From CAYORM01 sp964406375 (GTDB taxonomy: Bacteria; Pseudomonadota; Alphaproteobacteria; DSM-16000; Inquilinaceae), in NCBI GenBank assembly GCA_964406375.1, contig CAYORM010000011.1:1-64000 (forward strand): a stretch of DNA of 64,000 nucleotides, in the 5' to 3' direction. This document shows positions 45,701 through 54,880 of the stretch, one piece after another. How positions within the stretch are numbered: the stretch's first letter is position 1; every line of letters starts with the position of its first letter. The position numbers and the translations under genes are program-made. The notes below the pieces were generated by a model. It saw only the letters and a program-made list of their open reading frames with translations, made no database searches and was not told the origin of the DNA.

Positions 45701-47251
45701 CTATTGAACCGCGGTGCCGAGGGATGGCGGCACCGCGACGGCGCAGCGGGCGATCTCCTCGGCGGAGAAGTCGGGTCGTGCGAAGCAGCCGGTCACACGG
45801 CCGCAGCTCATCACCACGATGCGGTCGCAGACGCCCATCAGCTCGGGCAGCTCGCTCGACACCAGCAGGATCGCCTTGCCGCGCGCCGCGAGGTCGTCGA
45901 GGGCCGCCCAGATCTGTGGCTTGGCACCGACATCGACGCCGCGCGTCGGTTCCTCGACGAGAAGGATGTCGCCCTCCCGCGCCAGCCATTTGCCGATCAC
46001 GACCTTCTGCTGGTTGCCGCCCGACAGGTTGGCGACCTCCGTCGCCGGATCGCCGAGCCGGATCTGGAGACGCCCGATCATGTCATCGACAAGCGTTCGG
46101 CGCCGGCGCCGCGACAAAAGGCCCGAGCGCGCGACCCGCGGCAGGACCGGCAGGACGAGATTGTCCTGCACGGCCATCTCGAGGACGAGCCCCTCCTTCT
46201 TCCGGTCGGCCGGCATGTAGCCGATGCCGGCGGCGATCGCCTGCCGTGGGCTCGCGATCCGCTGTCGCTGGCCGCGGACGCGGATCTCGCCGCGATCGGC
46301 CGGGTCGAGCCCGAACAGGCTGCGCACCACCACCTCGCGGGCGCAGCCCATCAGGCCGGCGATGCCGAGGATCTCGCCGCCGCGGATCGAAAAGGAGACG
46401 TCCGCGAAGGCACCGTCGACCCCCAGCTTGTCGACCTCGAGCAGCGGCGGTCCGTCGACGCGGATACGCGGCGCCGGGAACTGGTCGACGAGGTCGCGCC
46501 CCACCATCAGGCGGATCAGCCGCGCCTCGTCGGCCTCGGCCACAGGCAGGGTGTCGATGATCCGGCCGTCGCGCAGCACCGTGACGCGGTCGGCGATCGA
46601 CAGCACCTCCCGCAGCCGGTGCGAGACATAGACGATGCCGAGCCCCTCTTCCCTCAGCCGGCGGATGATGGCGAGCAGGCTCTCGACCTGGGCCTCGACC
46701 AGCGAGGCGGTCGGCTCGTCGAAGACCAGCACCCGCGGGCGCGCCGCCAGCGCCTTGCAGATCTCGACGATCTGGCGCTGGCTGAGCGAGAGCGCCGCCA
46801 CCGGCGCTGCGGGGTCGAGATCGACGCCGATGCGCTCGAGCAGCGCCCGCGTGTCCTGCTCCATCCGCCGCCGGTCGATGCGACCGAAGGCGGTCAGCGG
46901 CTCGGCCCCGACGAAGACGTTCTCCGCCACCGTCATGTTGGGGCAGAGGACGAGCTCCTGATGCACCATGGCGAGGCGGTTGGCACGGGCGACGGCCGGG
47001 CTGCGCAGCCGGACTGGCTCGCCGGAGAGACGGATCTCTCCAGCGTCGGCGGCCTGCAGGCCGTTCATGATCGACAGCAGCGTCGATTTGCCCGCGCCAT
47101 TCTCGCCGACGAGCGCATGGACCTCGCCCGGCAGCACGTCGAACGCCACCTCGTCCAGGGCGACGACGCCGCGGAACGCCTTGTGGATGCCGCGCACCTC
47201 GAGCAGCGGCACCGGCCGGACCCGCGGCGCGTCGGCCGTCATCGTCTGCAT
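45701..47251 (-). CDS. Ribose-type ABC importer ATPase (two ABC domains)
   Basis: The 516-residue protein is the fused ATPase of the RbsA/XylG/MglA type. The first half has Walker A GENGAGKSTLLSIMNG (about residue 40) and signature LSLSQRQ. The second half has a degenerate Walker A (GLMGCAREVVVRSLFG) and signature LSGGNQQKVV, which is usual for this family. It powers uptake by the two permeases upstream. The start is ATG at 47251, with a GTG just before; the kinase gene ends 5 bases upstream. Confidence 0.93.
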   Translation of the reverse strand: MQTMTADAPRVRPVPLLEVRGIHKAFRGVVALDEVAFDVLPGEVHALVGENGAGKSTLLSIMNGLQAADAGEIRLSGEPVRLRSPAVARANRLAMVHQELVLCPNMTVAENVFVGAEPLTAFGRIDRRRMEQDTRALLERIGVDLDPAAPVAALSLSQRQIVEICKALAARPRVLVFDEPTASLVEAQVESLLAIIRRLREEGLGIVYVSHRLREVLSIADRVTVLRDGRIIDTLPVAEADEARLIRLMVGRDLVDQFPAPRIRVDGPPLLEVDKLGVDGAFADVSFSIRGGEILGIAGLMGCAREVVVRSLFGLDPADRGEIRVRGQRQRIASPRQAIAAGIGYMPADRKKEGLVLEMAVQDNLVLPVLPRVARSGLLSRRRRRTLVDDMIGRLQIRLGDPATEVANLSGGNQQKVVIGKWLAREGDILLVEEPTRGVDVGAKPQIWAALDDLAARGKAILLVSSELPELMGVCDRIVVMSCGRVTGCFARPDFSAEEIARCAVAVPPSLGTAVQ

Positions 47252-47256
47252 CACCG

Positions 47257-48807
47257 CTATCCCAGCGAGTAGGTGTCGAGAAGCCCGCGATGGGTGTCCA
47301 TGTCGGACTTCAGATTGGCGTAGATCGAGCTCCAGACCTCGAAGAAGGCCTCGTAACGCTCGTGCAGCTCACGATCGGGCTCGACCGTCTCGCGGATCGT
47401 GATCATGTCGGCGAGCGGCTCGGTCGGGTCCTTGTAGAGGCCGGCGCCGGTCGCGGCGAGGATGGCATCGCCCAGCGGCGCCGCCTCGCCGACATCGGTG
47501 ACGTCGAGCGGCACGTTGACGACATTGGCCGTGATCTGGTTCCAGAACCGGCTCTTGGTCGGACCGCCGTTGAGGGTCAGCCGGGTGATCGGCACGCCAG
47601 CCGCCCGCGCGATGCGTACATTGGAGTAGAGATCAAAGGCGACCCCCTCGATCAGCGCCCGGATGAAATGGGCGCGCGTGGTGGTCGGACGGATGCCGAA
47701 GAACAGGCCGGCGGCATTGGAATGCCAGTTCGGCGACAGGGTGTTGCCGAGATAGGGCAGGTACAGAAGGCCGTCAGAGCACGGGGCGACCTGCGCCGCC
47801 TGGGCGGTGAACAGGTCGAAGACGTTCTGGCCCATCTTCTCGGCCAGGCGCCACTCGAAATCACCGAACTGGTCGCGGAACCATTTGAGCGAGGCACCGG
47901 TGAAGGCCATCGGCGCGTCGAACATCGTGAGGCCGGGCAAAACGTGCGGCCATTTCAGGATGCGGTACTCGTCGACCTTCTGCTCGGTCGGGATCATGAT
48001 CCCGAGATTGGAGCCGGTCCCCATCGAGTAATAGGCCTGCCCCGCCTTGGTCACGCCGACGCCAAGCGCGGCCGAGCTGATGTCCGTCCCGCCCGCGACG
48101 ACGAGCGTACCGGCACGCAGCCCGGTCTCGGCAGCGGCCTGCCGCGTCACCTCGCCGACCACCTCATGCGAGCGGTAGATGCGCGGATACTTCTCGATCG
48201 GCACGCCGATGGCAGTGGCGACCGCCTCGTTCCAGCGCTCCTTGCGGTACTCGTAGGGATAGAACAGGCCGGCATCGCCGGTGTTGATCATGAAGGCACC
48301 GGACAGGCGCAGCGTGCAGTAGCCGGCCGGCGACAGGAATTTGTGGGTCGCGTTGAAGATGTGCGGCTCATGCTTCTTGATCCAGAGCGCCTTCGGCTCG
48401 ATGAACCAGGGAGCGATGCGGTTGCCGTTGTTCTCGTTGATGACCTCCTCGCCGACGCGCCGCCGGATATCGGCGCATTCGGGCTCGGAACGGGCATCCA
48501 TCCAGATCATCGCCGGACGCAGCGGATTGCCGTTCTCGCCGACCGGGAGCGTCACGCCGACGAGGCCGGAGATGCCAATCGCCGCGACCTCGTCAGCATA
48601 GGGACCCTGTTCGAGGCAATCCCGGATGGCGGCGGCGACGGCCTGCCAGTAATTGGCCGGATCCTGTTCGGCCCAGCCCGGCCGCGGGTGGAACAGCGGG
48701 TGCTCGCGGGCCGCCGAGGCGACCACCTTCCCCGTTCCCGTATCGAGGATGGCCGCCTTGACGTTGGTGGTGCCGATATCGACCCCGATGGTGAGGCGTC
48801 CCGTCAT
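47257..48807 (-). CDS. FGGY family carbohydrate kinase (xylulokinase-like)
   Basis: The 516-residue protein has the actin-like ATPase phosphate 1 motif IGVDIGTTNVKAAIL at the start, the DARSEPE segment, GGTDISSAALGVG and the closing LNGGPTKSRFWNQITANV. FGGY kinases phosphorylate pentuloses, polyols and some cyclitols. In this operon it likely phosphorylates the imported sugar or its demethylated form. The ATG overlaps the permease stop by four bases. A longer in-frame reading upstream lies inside the permease gene and is not real. Confidence 0.92.
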   Translation of the reverse strand: MTGRLTIGVDIGTTNVKAAILDTGTGKVVASAAREHPLFHPRPGWAEQDPANYWQAVAAAIRDCLEQGPYADEVAAIGISGLVGVTLPVGENGNPLRPAMIWMDARSEPECADIRRRVGEEVINENNGNRIAPWFIEPKALWIKKHEPHIFNATHKFLSPAGYCTLRLSGAFMINTGDAGLFYPYEYRKERWNEAVATAIGVPIEKYPRIYRSHEVVGEVTRQAAAETGLRAGTLVVAGGTDISSAALGVGVTKAGQAYYSMGTGSNLGIMIPTEQKVDEYRILKWPHVLPGLTMFDAPMAFTGASLKWFRDQFGDFEWRLAEKMGQNVFDLFTAQAAQVAPCSDGLLYLPYLGNTLSPNWHSNAAGLFFGIRPTTTRAHFIRALIEGVAFDLYSNVRIARAAGVPITRLTLNGGPTKSRFWNQITANVVNVPLDVTDVGEAAPLGDAILAATGAGLYKDPTEPLADMITIRETVEPDRELHERYEAFFEVWSSIYANLKSDMDTHRGLLDTYSLG

Positions 48808-49865
48808 CGCTTCTTCCTTGATCCCTGCATTGTCTTTGCGGTCGAACGGCGGCGGCCGGCCTCGGTCGCGGCGACCGCCGCGATCAGGACCACGCCGACG
48901 ACGATGTTCTGGGTCCAGCTGCCCACGCCCCAGAGGGTGAGGAGGTTGAGCCCCGCCGCGAGGACGAGGCCGCCACAGACGGTCCGCCAGGGCGAACCGT
49001 ATCCGCCGGCGAGCGTCGTGCCGCCGATCACGGCGATGGCGATGGCCGTCAGCTCGTAGCCGGCGGCCAATGGCGCATCCACGCTCTTCATCCGAGCGGT
49101 GAGCAGCACACCGGCGAGCGCGGCGCAGAAGCCGCTGACGGCGAACACCAGCACCACCCAGCGCCGGATGTCGATGCCGGCATAGCGCGCAGTCTTCTCG
49201 TCGCCGCCGATCGCATAGATGCGGCGGCCGACCACCGTCCTGCCAAGGATCCAGGCGAGCAGCGCGAACAGGACGAGATAGATCCAGGCCGAGACCGGGA
49301 TGCCCAGCACCACGCCGTCGCCCAGCAGCGCATAGGCCGGGCCCTGCAGGTAATAGGGCTTGCCGCCGGTCAGCACGTAGTTGAGGCCGCGCAGCCCGGT
49401 CAGCGTGGCAAGTGTCATGATGAAGGGGGCGATCCGCCCATAGGCGACGCCGACGCCGTTCACCACCCCGACGATCGTGCCGACGAGCAGCGTCAGGGCG
49501 ATCGTCGGGATCTCCGGCCCGATGAAGTTGCTGCCCCGCGCGATCATCCGCACATCGGTCAGCTCGCCCCATTGGATCATGAGCTGCAGGGCGGCGATGA
49601 CGCTGAACACCATCGTCGCGCCGACGGAGAGGTCGATCCGGCCGGTCAGGAGCACCAGCGTCATGCCGAGCGCCAGGATCCCGAACACGGCCATGTTCCG
49701 CAGGAGGTTCTGCAGATTGTTGACCGATAGGTAGTATTCGGAGGTCAGCACCCCGACGACCGCGATGGCGATGAACAGCCACAGGAGCGGGTTCGCCAGG
49801 ATCGCCCAGAGGGGTGAGCGCGCCGCCGGCCGGATGCCTGCCTGCGCGGGATGGATCGCGGTCAT
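48804..49865 (-). CDS. Ribose-type ABC importer permease (second)
   Basis: The 353-residue protein is a BPD_transp_2 (RbsC-like) permease with about nine or ten hydrophobic segments and the family motifs GMTLVLLTGRIDLSVGATM and AIAVIGGTTLAGGYGS. It pairs with the permease upstream to form the membrane channel. The start and stop overlap both neighbours by four bases (ATGA). Confidence 0.93.
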   Translation of the reverse strand: MTAIHPAQAGIRPAARSPLWAILANPLLWLFIAIAVVGVLTSEYYLSVNNLQNLLRNMAVFGILALGMTLVLLTGRIDLSVGATMVFSVIAALQLMIQWGELTDVRMIARGSNFIGPEIPTIALTLLVGTIVGVVNGVGVAYGRIAPFIMTLATLTGLRGLNYVLTGGKPYYLQGPAYALLGDGVVLGIPVSAWIYLVLFALLAWILGRTVVGRRIYAIGGDEKTARYAGIDIRRWVVLVFAVSGFCAALAGVLLTARMKSVDAPLAAGYELTAIAIAVIGGTTLAGGYGSPWRTVCGGLVLAAGLNLLTLWGVGSWTQNIVVGVVLIAAVAATEAGRRRSTAKTMQGSRKKR

Positions 49866-50899
49866 TCGCGGCTCCCCCTGCGGAAACTGTCCGGCAGCAC
49901 GACGGCCAGAATGACCCCGGCGATGACGATCTGCTGGATGTAGACGCTCACCCCGAGGAGGTTCAGCGCATTGTTGATGATGCCGATGATGAGCGCCGCG
50001 ATCAGCGTGCCCTCGATCGTGCCGCGGCCGCCGGTCAGCGCCGTGCCGCCGAGGATGGTCACGGCGATGACGGCCAGCTCGACCCCCATAAAGCCGGCGG
50101 GATTGATGTAGGAGAGCCTCGCGCCTTCCATGATGCCGGCGAGGGCGGCACAGGCACCGCTGACGGCGAAGACGACGATACGCACCATCCGCACGTCAAT
50201 GCCGGAGAGCGCGGCTGCCGCCGCATTGCCACCGGTCGCATACAACATCCGCCCGAAGATCGAGAAGCGAACGACGGCGATGGCGACGATCCCGGCCAGC
50301 GCGAACAGCACGATCGGCACCGGCACGCCGGCGATCGTGCCGCGGCCGAACCACAGATAGGCTTCCAACTCGTTGGGATAGGAGGCCTGGCCGCCGACCA
50401 GCATGTTGCCGGCCGCCCGCGCGATGCCGAGCGTCGCCAAGGTGACGATCAGCGACGGCACGCGGAAGGCCGTCACGCAGATGCCGTTCACGATGCCGGC
50501 CGCGACCCCGGTCAGGAGCGTCGCGCCGATCACCAGCAGGGCAGATCCGGTCGGCAGGAGCAGCGCGCCGATGACCGCCGACAGCACGGCGATCCCGCCG
50601 ATCGACAGGTCGATCTCGCCGGCGAGCAGCACGAAGGTCATCCCGATCGCCATCACGCCGACGGTCGAGACCGCCAGAAGGACGACGCGGATGTTCTCGG
50701 CCTGCAGGAAGGACGGGCTGAGCCAGGTGGCGACGAGGACCAGCACCACCAGCGCGCCGAGGCGGCTCAGCTCGCCCTGCAGATCCCGCAGGCGGAAGCC
50801 GGATCGGAGCGCGGGCGAGCCCTTTTGTCCGCCGCTCCAGGTCGGGGCGGCCGGCCGGGCGGTCCCCGGATGCGGCTCGCCGGAGAGGGAGGTGGTCAT
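49862..50899 (-). CDS. Ribose-type ABC importer permease (first)
   Basis: The 345-residue RbsC-like permease shows GMTFVLLAGEIDLSIGGIAV and VIAVTILGGTALTGGRGTIEG. It is similar in layout to the next permease but not identical, so the channel is probably a heterodimer. The start at 50899 has GAGGTT upstream. The substrate-binding protein gene ends 85 bases upstream. Confidence 0.92.
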   Translation of the reverse strand: MTTSLSGEPHPGTARPAAPTWSGGQKGSPALRSGFRLRDLQGELSRLGALVVLVLVATWLSPSFLQAENIRVVLLAVSTVGVMAIGMTFVLLAGEIDLSIGGIAVLSAVIGALLLPTGSALLVIGATLLTGVAAGIVNGICVTAFRVPSLIVTLATLGIARAAGNMLVGGQASYPNELEAYLWFGRGTIAGVPVPIVLFALAGIVAIAVVRFSIFGRMLYATGGNAAAAALSGIDVRMVRIVVFAVSGACAALAGIMEGARLSYINPAGFMGVELAVIAVTILGGTALTGGRGTIEGTLIAALIIGIINNALNLLGVSVYIQQIVIAGVILAVVLPDSFRRGSRE

Positions 50900-50984
50900 G
50901 CGCGGAACCTCGCGGGCGCGGAATGCGGAAGGGTACCCGCGGCGGAGCGCTCCACCGCGGGTACCGGTCATGCGCCCCGGCGTA

Positions 50985-52268
50985 TCAGCCGGAGACCGGC
51001 GGGCCGTAAGCGTAGGGCCACTCGTCGGGCGTCAGCGTCTCGATGCCCTCGATCACCATCTTCTCACGGGTGATCATCGGCAGGTTCGGCGTGAGGATGA
51101 GCTGCGGCGGCGCCTCCATCAGCCCTTCCTTGGCGCCGATATGCATGACCAGCGCGCGCAGGCCGATATCGCCGATCAGCGGCGTGTAGGGCGACACCAT
51201 GTCGATGTTGCCCTGCTCGATCTCGTGCAGCACCACCCGCTCGTCGTCATTGGCAAGGATGATGATCTTCTCGCCGCCCGGTGCGCTGTGCAGCCGCCCG
51301 GCCTCGCGGATGGCATCGAGCGCGCCCATCGCCTCTTCGCCGCCCGTGTTGAAGACGACGGAGATGTCGGAATAGGCCTGCAGCGCGTCGGCCGTCCGGC
51401 GGAAGGCCTCGGTCCGCTGGCTGTTGGTGTGGAACCAGTCGAGGATCGAATAGCCCGGCTGATGGCCGATCACCTCGAGGAAGGCGCCGGTGCGGATCGA
51501 ATCCGCCGTGCTGCCGAGATCCTTGCGGTTGAGGATGATGTTGCCCTCACCGCCGCTCACCGCGTCGAGATAGAGCGCCTGCTGGATGCCGTTGGCGTAG
51601 AAGTTGCCGGTCACCTCGGAGCTGATCTGCATCGAGGAGGTGCGGCGGTCGAGGCTGACGACCGGGATGCCGGCGGCGATCGCGCGGTCGACGGGCGGAC
51701 CCATCGGCGCCTCGCGCTGCGGCCACAGGATGATGCCGTCGTAGTTCTGGGCGATCCAGTTGTCGATGATCTCGCCCATCCGGTTGTCGTCGAACTGAGC
51801 ATCGATCACGTCAAGCTCAATGTTCGGGTGACGCGCGGCCTCCCAGGCGACGGTATCGGCGAGGCTGATCAGCCAGGGATGGTTGAAGCCGTGGAAGGCG
51901 AAGCCAATCCGGTAGGTCTTGTCGGGATCGAGCACCGGCCCTTCGGGCAGCGGCAGATAGTCGGTGAACGGCGCCGTGATCTCGAGGTCGCTGAACGGGC
52001 CGGTGAAGGTGGTGCCCATGCCGGGCTCCCACACGAAGCCGCCGGCAAGCTCGCCGACGGGATAATCGATCAGATAGTCGGCGAAGCCATCCTGCTCATA
52101 GAGCGAGATGACGTCCTCGTTGACCATCGTCTCGGCCATGTCCTTGTACCGGTCGATCAGCCCGTTGAGCTGCTCGTGGACCGACTGTGCCTGGGCCGCC
52201 GACGGCAGCGCAAAGGCCAGGGCGACGGCCGATATCCCGCCGATCCGGGTAAACCGGTGTCGAAGCAT
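50985..52268 (-). CDS. ABC importer substrate-binding protein (RbsB-like, exported)
   Basis: The 427-residue protein has a signal peptide ending near AAQAQS and the ribose/LacI-type binding fold with YRIGFAFHGFNHPWLISLAD at about residue 90 and IILWPQREAPMGPPVDRA, then GIPVVSLDRRTS. It is longer than plain RbsB because of a roughly 75-residue segment after the signal peptide. GAGGAGGG precedes the ATG at 52268. It feeds the two permeases downstream. The ligand is unknown; a methylated sugar or cyclitol is the hypothesis from operon content. Confidence 0.9.
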   Translation of the reverse strand: MLRHRFTRIGGISAVALAFALPSAAQAQSVHEQLNGLIDRYKDMAETMVNEDVISLYEQDGFADYLIDYPVGELAGGFVWEPGMGTTFTGPFSDLEITAPFTDYLPLPEGPVLDPDKTYRIGFAFHGFNHPWLISLADTVAWEAARHPNIELDVIDAQFDDNRMGEIIDNWIAQNYDGIILWPQREAPMGPPVDRAIAAGIPVVSLDRRTSSMQISSEVTGNFYANGIQQALYLDAVSGGEGNIILNRKDLGSTADSIRTGAFLEVIGHQPGYSILDWFHTNSQRTEAFRRTADALQAYSDISVVFNTGGEEAMGALDAIREAGRLHSAPGGEKIIILANDDERVVLHEIEQGNIDMVSPYTPLIGDIGLRALVMHIGAKEGLMEAPPQLILTPNLPMITREKMVIEGIETLTPDEWPYAYGPPVSG

Positions 52269-52396
52269 GCTGCGTCCCTCCTCATTCATCGCAAATGGTC
52301 CTGCGCCCCGACGCCGTGCGCCCGGGCCTGCCATGCCGTTCTTTCACCCTCACCCAGGCCGGTCATTGCAGGCCGCCGGCATGTGGTGAGGTGCTG

Positions 52397-52720
52397 TCAC
52401 TCGTCGACTTCGACGAAAACCCGTCCGTCCTCGACCTTGGTCCGGTAAGTAGCCAGCGGCTCGGTGACGGGCGGCGACATCGGCCTGCCAGTGGGTATGT
52501 GGAACAGCCCCTGATGGAGGGGGCATTCGACGGTCTCGCCATCGATGTACCCCTCCGACAGATGAGCGTGGGCATGGGTGCAGATGTCGCTTGTCGCGTA
52601 GAACGTCCCGCCCAGATTGAAGACGGCGATGCACGTGTCATTGTGCCTCACCATCCTTGCATCCTCGGGCTCGATGTCCTCCACGCTCGAGACTTCGATC
52701 CACCTCTTGGTACCGCTCAC
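52397..52720 (-). CDS. Rieske-type 2Fe-2S ferredoxin, MocE-like
   Basis: The 107-residue protein carries the Rieske cluster ligands C47-T-H49 and C66-P-L-H69 (ICTHAHAHL, ECPLHQGLFH). It is the small, soluble ferredoxin type that passes electrons to oxygenases, matching the MocE family of rhizopine catabolism. It begins with GTG with AAGGA upstream and is the first gene of the long minus-strand operon, separated from its reductase and oxygenase by the transporter and kinase genes. Divergent from gntR. Confidence 0.9.
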   Translation of the reverse strand: MSGTKRWIEVSSVEDIEPEDARMVRHNDTCIAVFNLGGTFYATSDICTHAHAHLSEGYIDGETVECPLHQGLFHIPTGRPMSPPVTEPLATYRTKVEDGRVFVEVDE

Positions 52721-52848
52721 GCCAGGTCCTTCTTATTCTTCTGCTCGACGGCGATTAGGGCGGCGGCGGCGACAGCCTTCAAATTCATATTCCCCACGCG
52801 CCCATTCATCGAAGCGATGCAGCTGGCAGGCGAACATCGCCGCTGCGT

Positions 52849-52876
52849 TTGACATCCTAGAATTCTAGAGTACCGT
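52849..52876 (+). promoter_or_regulatory. gntR promoter with palindromic operator in the spacer
   Basis: A perfect TTGACA -35 hexamer (52849-52854) is followed by the 12-bp perfect palindrome CTAGAATTCTAG (52857-52868) and a weak -10 TACCGT (52871-52876). The expected transcription start is at or next to the gntR ATG (52884). The palindrome is a likely GntR operator and also lies upstream of the divergent Rieske gene, so one site could control both operons. Confidence 0.55.
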
Positions 52877-52883
52877 CACCGCC

Positions 52884-53591
52884 ATGACCGTCGCGCCGCC
52901 CCGGCAGAGCCTCCTGCTCTCCGATCAGCTCTACGTCTCGCTGCGGGAGATGATCGTGAAGGGCGAGCTGGCACCGAATGCCCAGTTGCAGGAGGCGGAG
53001 CTGTGCGCACGCTTTCGGGTGAGCCGCACGCCGCTGCGCCGCGCCTTCCAGCGACTGTCGGATGAGGGGCTCGTCACCGTCTATCCGCAGATGGGCAGCT
53101 TCGTCGCGCCGATCTCGGCCGCGGCGGTGCGCGAGGCGCAGTTCGTCCGCGAGCATCTGGAATGCGCCGTGATGGTCGAACTCGTCGGCCGCGTCGATGC
53201 CGCCGGACTGGCCGAGATCGAGGACTGCCTCGACCGGCAGCGCCGCGCCTGCGCCCGCGGCGACCGCGACGCCTTCGCCGAGCTCGACGACACCCTGCAC
53301 GCGTTGTTCGCGACCCATGCCGGCCGCGCGGGGGTGTGGCGCATCATCCACCGCAACAAGGTTCATCTCGACCGGATGCGGCGGCGCAGCCTGCCGGAGG
53401 AGCGGCAGATCCCGCATCTCATCGAGGACCACGCGGCGATCGTCGCGGCGATCGCCGCGCGTGACGCCGAGGCCGCGGTGACGGCGCTGCGCCGGCATCT
53501 GCGCGAGATCCTCGGCATGCTCGAACGCTACGAAGCGATCCTCGAGCGCGAGGCACAGCCGCCGCGGCCGACCCGCGCCGGGGCGGCCTGA
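52884..53591 (+). CDS. GntR family regulator (FadR/FCD type)
   Basis: The 235-residue protein has an N-terminal winged helix (LYVSLREMIVKGELAPNAQL, RFRVSRTPLRRAFQRL) and an all-helical FCD effector domain that begins near residue 75 (REAQFVREHLECAVMVEL). Such regulators respond to uronates and other carboxylic acids. No ribosome site is seen before the ATG, which agrees with a leaderless message from the promoter just upstream. Probably controls the following uxuA operon and perhaps the divergent operon. Confidence 0.92.
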   Translation: MTVAPPRQSLLLSDQLYVSLREMIVKGELAPNAQLQEAELCARFRVSRTPLRRAFQRLSDEGLVTVYPQMGSFVAPISAAAVREAQFVREHLECAVMVELVGRVDAAGLAEIEDCLDRQRRACARGDRDAFAELDDTLHALFATHAGRAGVWRIIHRNKVHLDRMRRRSLPEERQIPHLIEDHAAIVAAIAARDAEAAVTALRRHLREILGMLERYEAILEREAQPPRPTRAGAA

Positions 53592-53661
53592 CCGGCTCGA
53601 CGGAGAGGATGAAGGCGGCGCGGGCTGCCGCGTCGCATGACGGAACGAGAGGAGGACGGAA

Positions 53662-54849
53662 TTGGAGCAGACGTGGCGGTGGTTCGGTCCGGACGATCCG
53701 GTGACGCTCGATCATGCCAAGCAGGCCGGCGCGACCGGGATCGTGACGGCGCTGCATCACCAGTATGACGGCCGGGTCTGGTCGCTCGACGACATTCTCG
53801 CCCACAAGCGGCTGGTCGAAGAGGCAGGGCTGACCTGGCGCGTCTGCGAATCCATCCCGATGAACAACGCGATCAAGCTCCGCCAGGGGCCGTATCGCCA
53901 GTACATCGACGCGTGGAAGGACACGCTCGCCAATCTTGGCCGGGCCGGCATCAGCATCGTCTGCTACAATTTCATGCCGCTCGTCGACTGGGTCCGTACC
54001 GACCTCTTCTACCGGCTGCCCTCGACCGGCTATGCGGTCCGGTTCGACATGGTCGATTTCGTCGCCTACGACGTGCATGTGCTCAAGCGGCCGCGCGCCG
54101 AGGACGATTACGACCCGGCCATCGTCGCGGCAGCCCGCGAACGCCTCGACAGCATGGGCGAGGAGCGGCTGGAGCGCCTCGAAGCCAATCTGATCGGCGT
54201 GCTGACGGCCCGCGAGGCCACCTACACCCGCCAGACCATCCGCGACCGCATCGCCGATTTCGATGGCGTCGACGCCGATGTGCTGCGCGGTCATCTCGTC
54301 GAGTTCCTGCGCGAGGTCCTGCCCGTCGCCGAGGAGGTGGGCGTGCGGCTGGCGATCCACCCGGACGACCCGCCCTTCTCGCTCTACGGGCTGCCACGCA
54401 TCGTCTCCACCGCCGAGGATGCCCGCCGTATCCTCGATGCCTTCCCGACCGAGGCGAACGGTCTGACGCTGTGCACCGGCTCCTATGGGGCGCGGGCTGA
54501 CAACGACCTGCCGGCGATGGCGCGGGAGTTCGGGCCGCGCATCCATTTCGCCCATCTGCGCAATGTGAAGCGGCAGGAGGACGGCTCGTTCTTCGAAGCC
54601 GACCATCTCGATGGTGACACCGACATGGTGGCGGTCATCGCCGCCCTGCTCGGCGAGGAGCGCCGCCGTGCGGAAGCCGGCGCACCGCAGGAGATCCCGA
54701 TGCGCCCCGATCACGGGCATCTCCTGGGTGACGACATCGACAAGCCGCTCGGCAATGCCGGCTATTCGCTGGTCGGCCGGCTGAAGGGGCTGGCGGAGCT
54801 GCGGGGCGTGATCCGTGCCCTGGAATGGGAGCAGCGCCGGCCGCATTGA
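53662..54849 (+). CDS. uxuA: Mannonate dehydratase
   Basis: UxuA dehydrates D-mannonate to 2-keto-3-deoxygluconate in hexuronate breakdown. The 395-residue protein has [11 protein letters not shown] near residue 69, [18 protein letters not shown] (about 233), [23 protein letters not shown] and [12 protein letters not shown], which hold the metal-binding residues. It starts with TTG, and GAGGAGGACGGA is placed just upstream, which decides the start. First enzyme gene after gntR; transporter and kinase genes follow on the same strand. Confidence 0.95.
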   Translation: MEQTWRWFGPDDPVTLDHAKQAGATGIVTALHHQYDGRVWSLDDILAHKRLVEEAGLTWRVCESIPMNNAIKLRQGPYRQYIDAWKDTLANLGRAGISIVCYNFMPLVDWVRTDLFYRLPSTGYAVRFDMVDFVAYDVHVLKRPRAEDDYDPAIVAAARERLDSMGEERLERLEANLIGVLTAREATYTRQTIRDRIADFDGVDADVLRGHLVEFLREVLPVAEEVGVRLAIHPDDPPFSLYGLPRIVSTAEDARRILDAFPTEANGLTLCTGSYGARADNDLPAMAREFGPRIHFAHLRNVKRQEDGSFFEADHLDGDTDMVAVIAALLGEERRRAEAGAPQEIPMRPDHGHLLGDDIDKPLGNAGYSLVGRLKGLAELRGVIRALEWEQRRPH

Positions 54850-54880
54850 GCGGCCGGTCGTGCGGACGCGAGGAGCAACG

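Noticed and set aside
45656..47272. Open frame of 538 codons on the plus strand
   Set aside because: Antisense to the RbsA-type ATPase, which has both ABC domains intact.
48808..49782. In-frame upstream extension of the FGGY kinase to 841 residues
   Set aside because: The extension overlaps the permease gene and is arginine/aspartate-rich; the actin-like fold starts at MTGRLTIGVDIG, so the ATG at 48807 is used.
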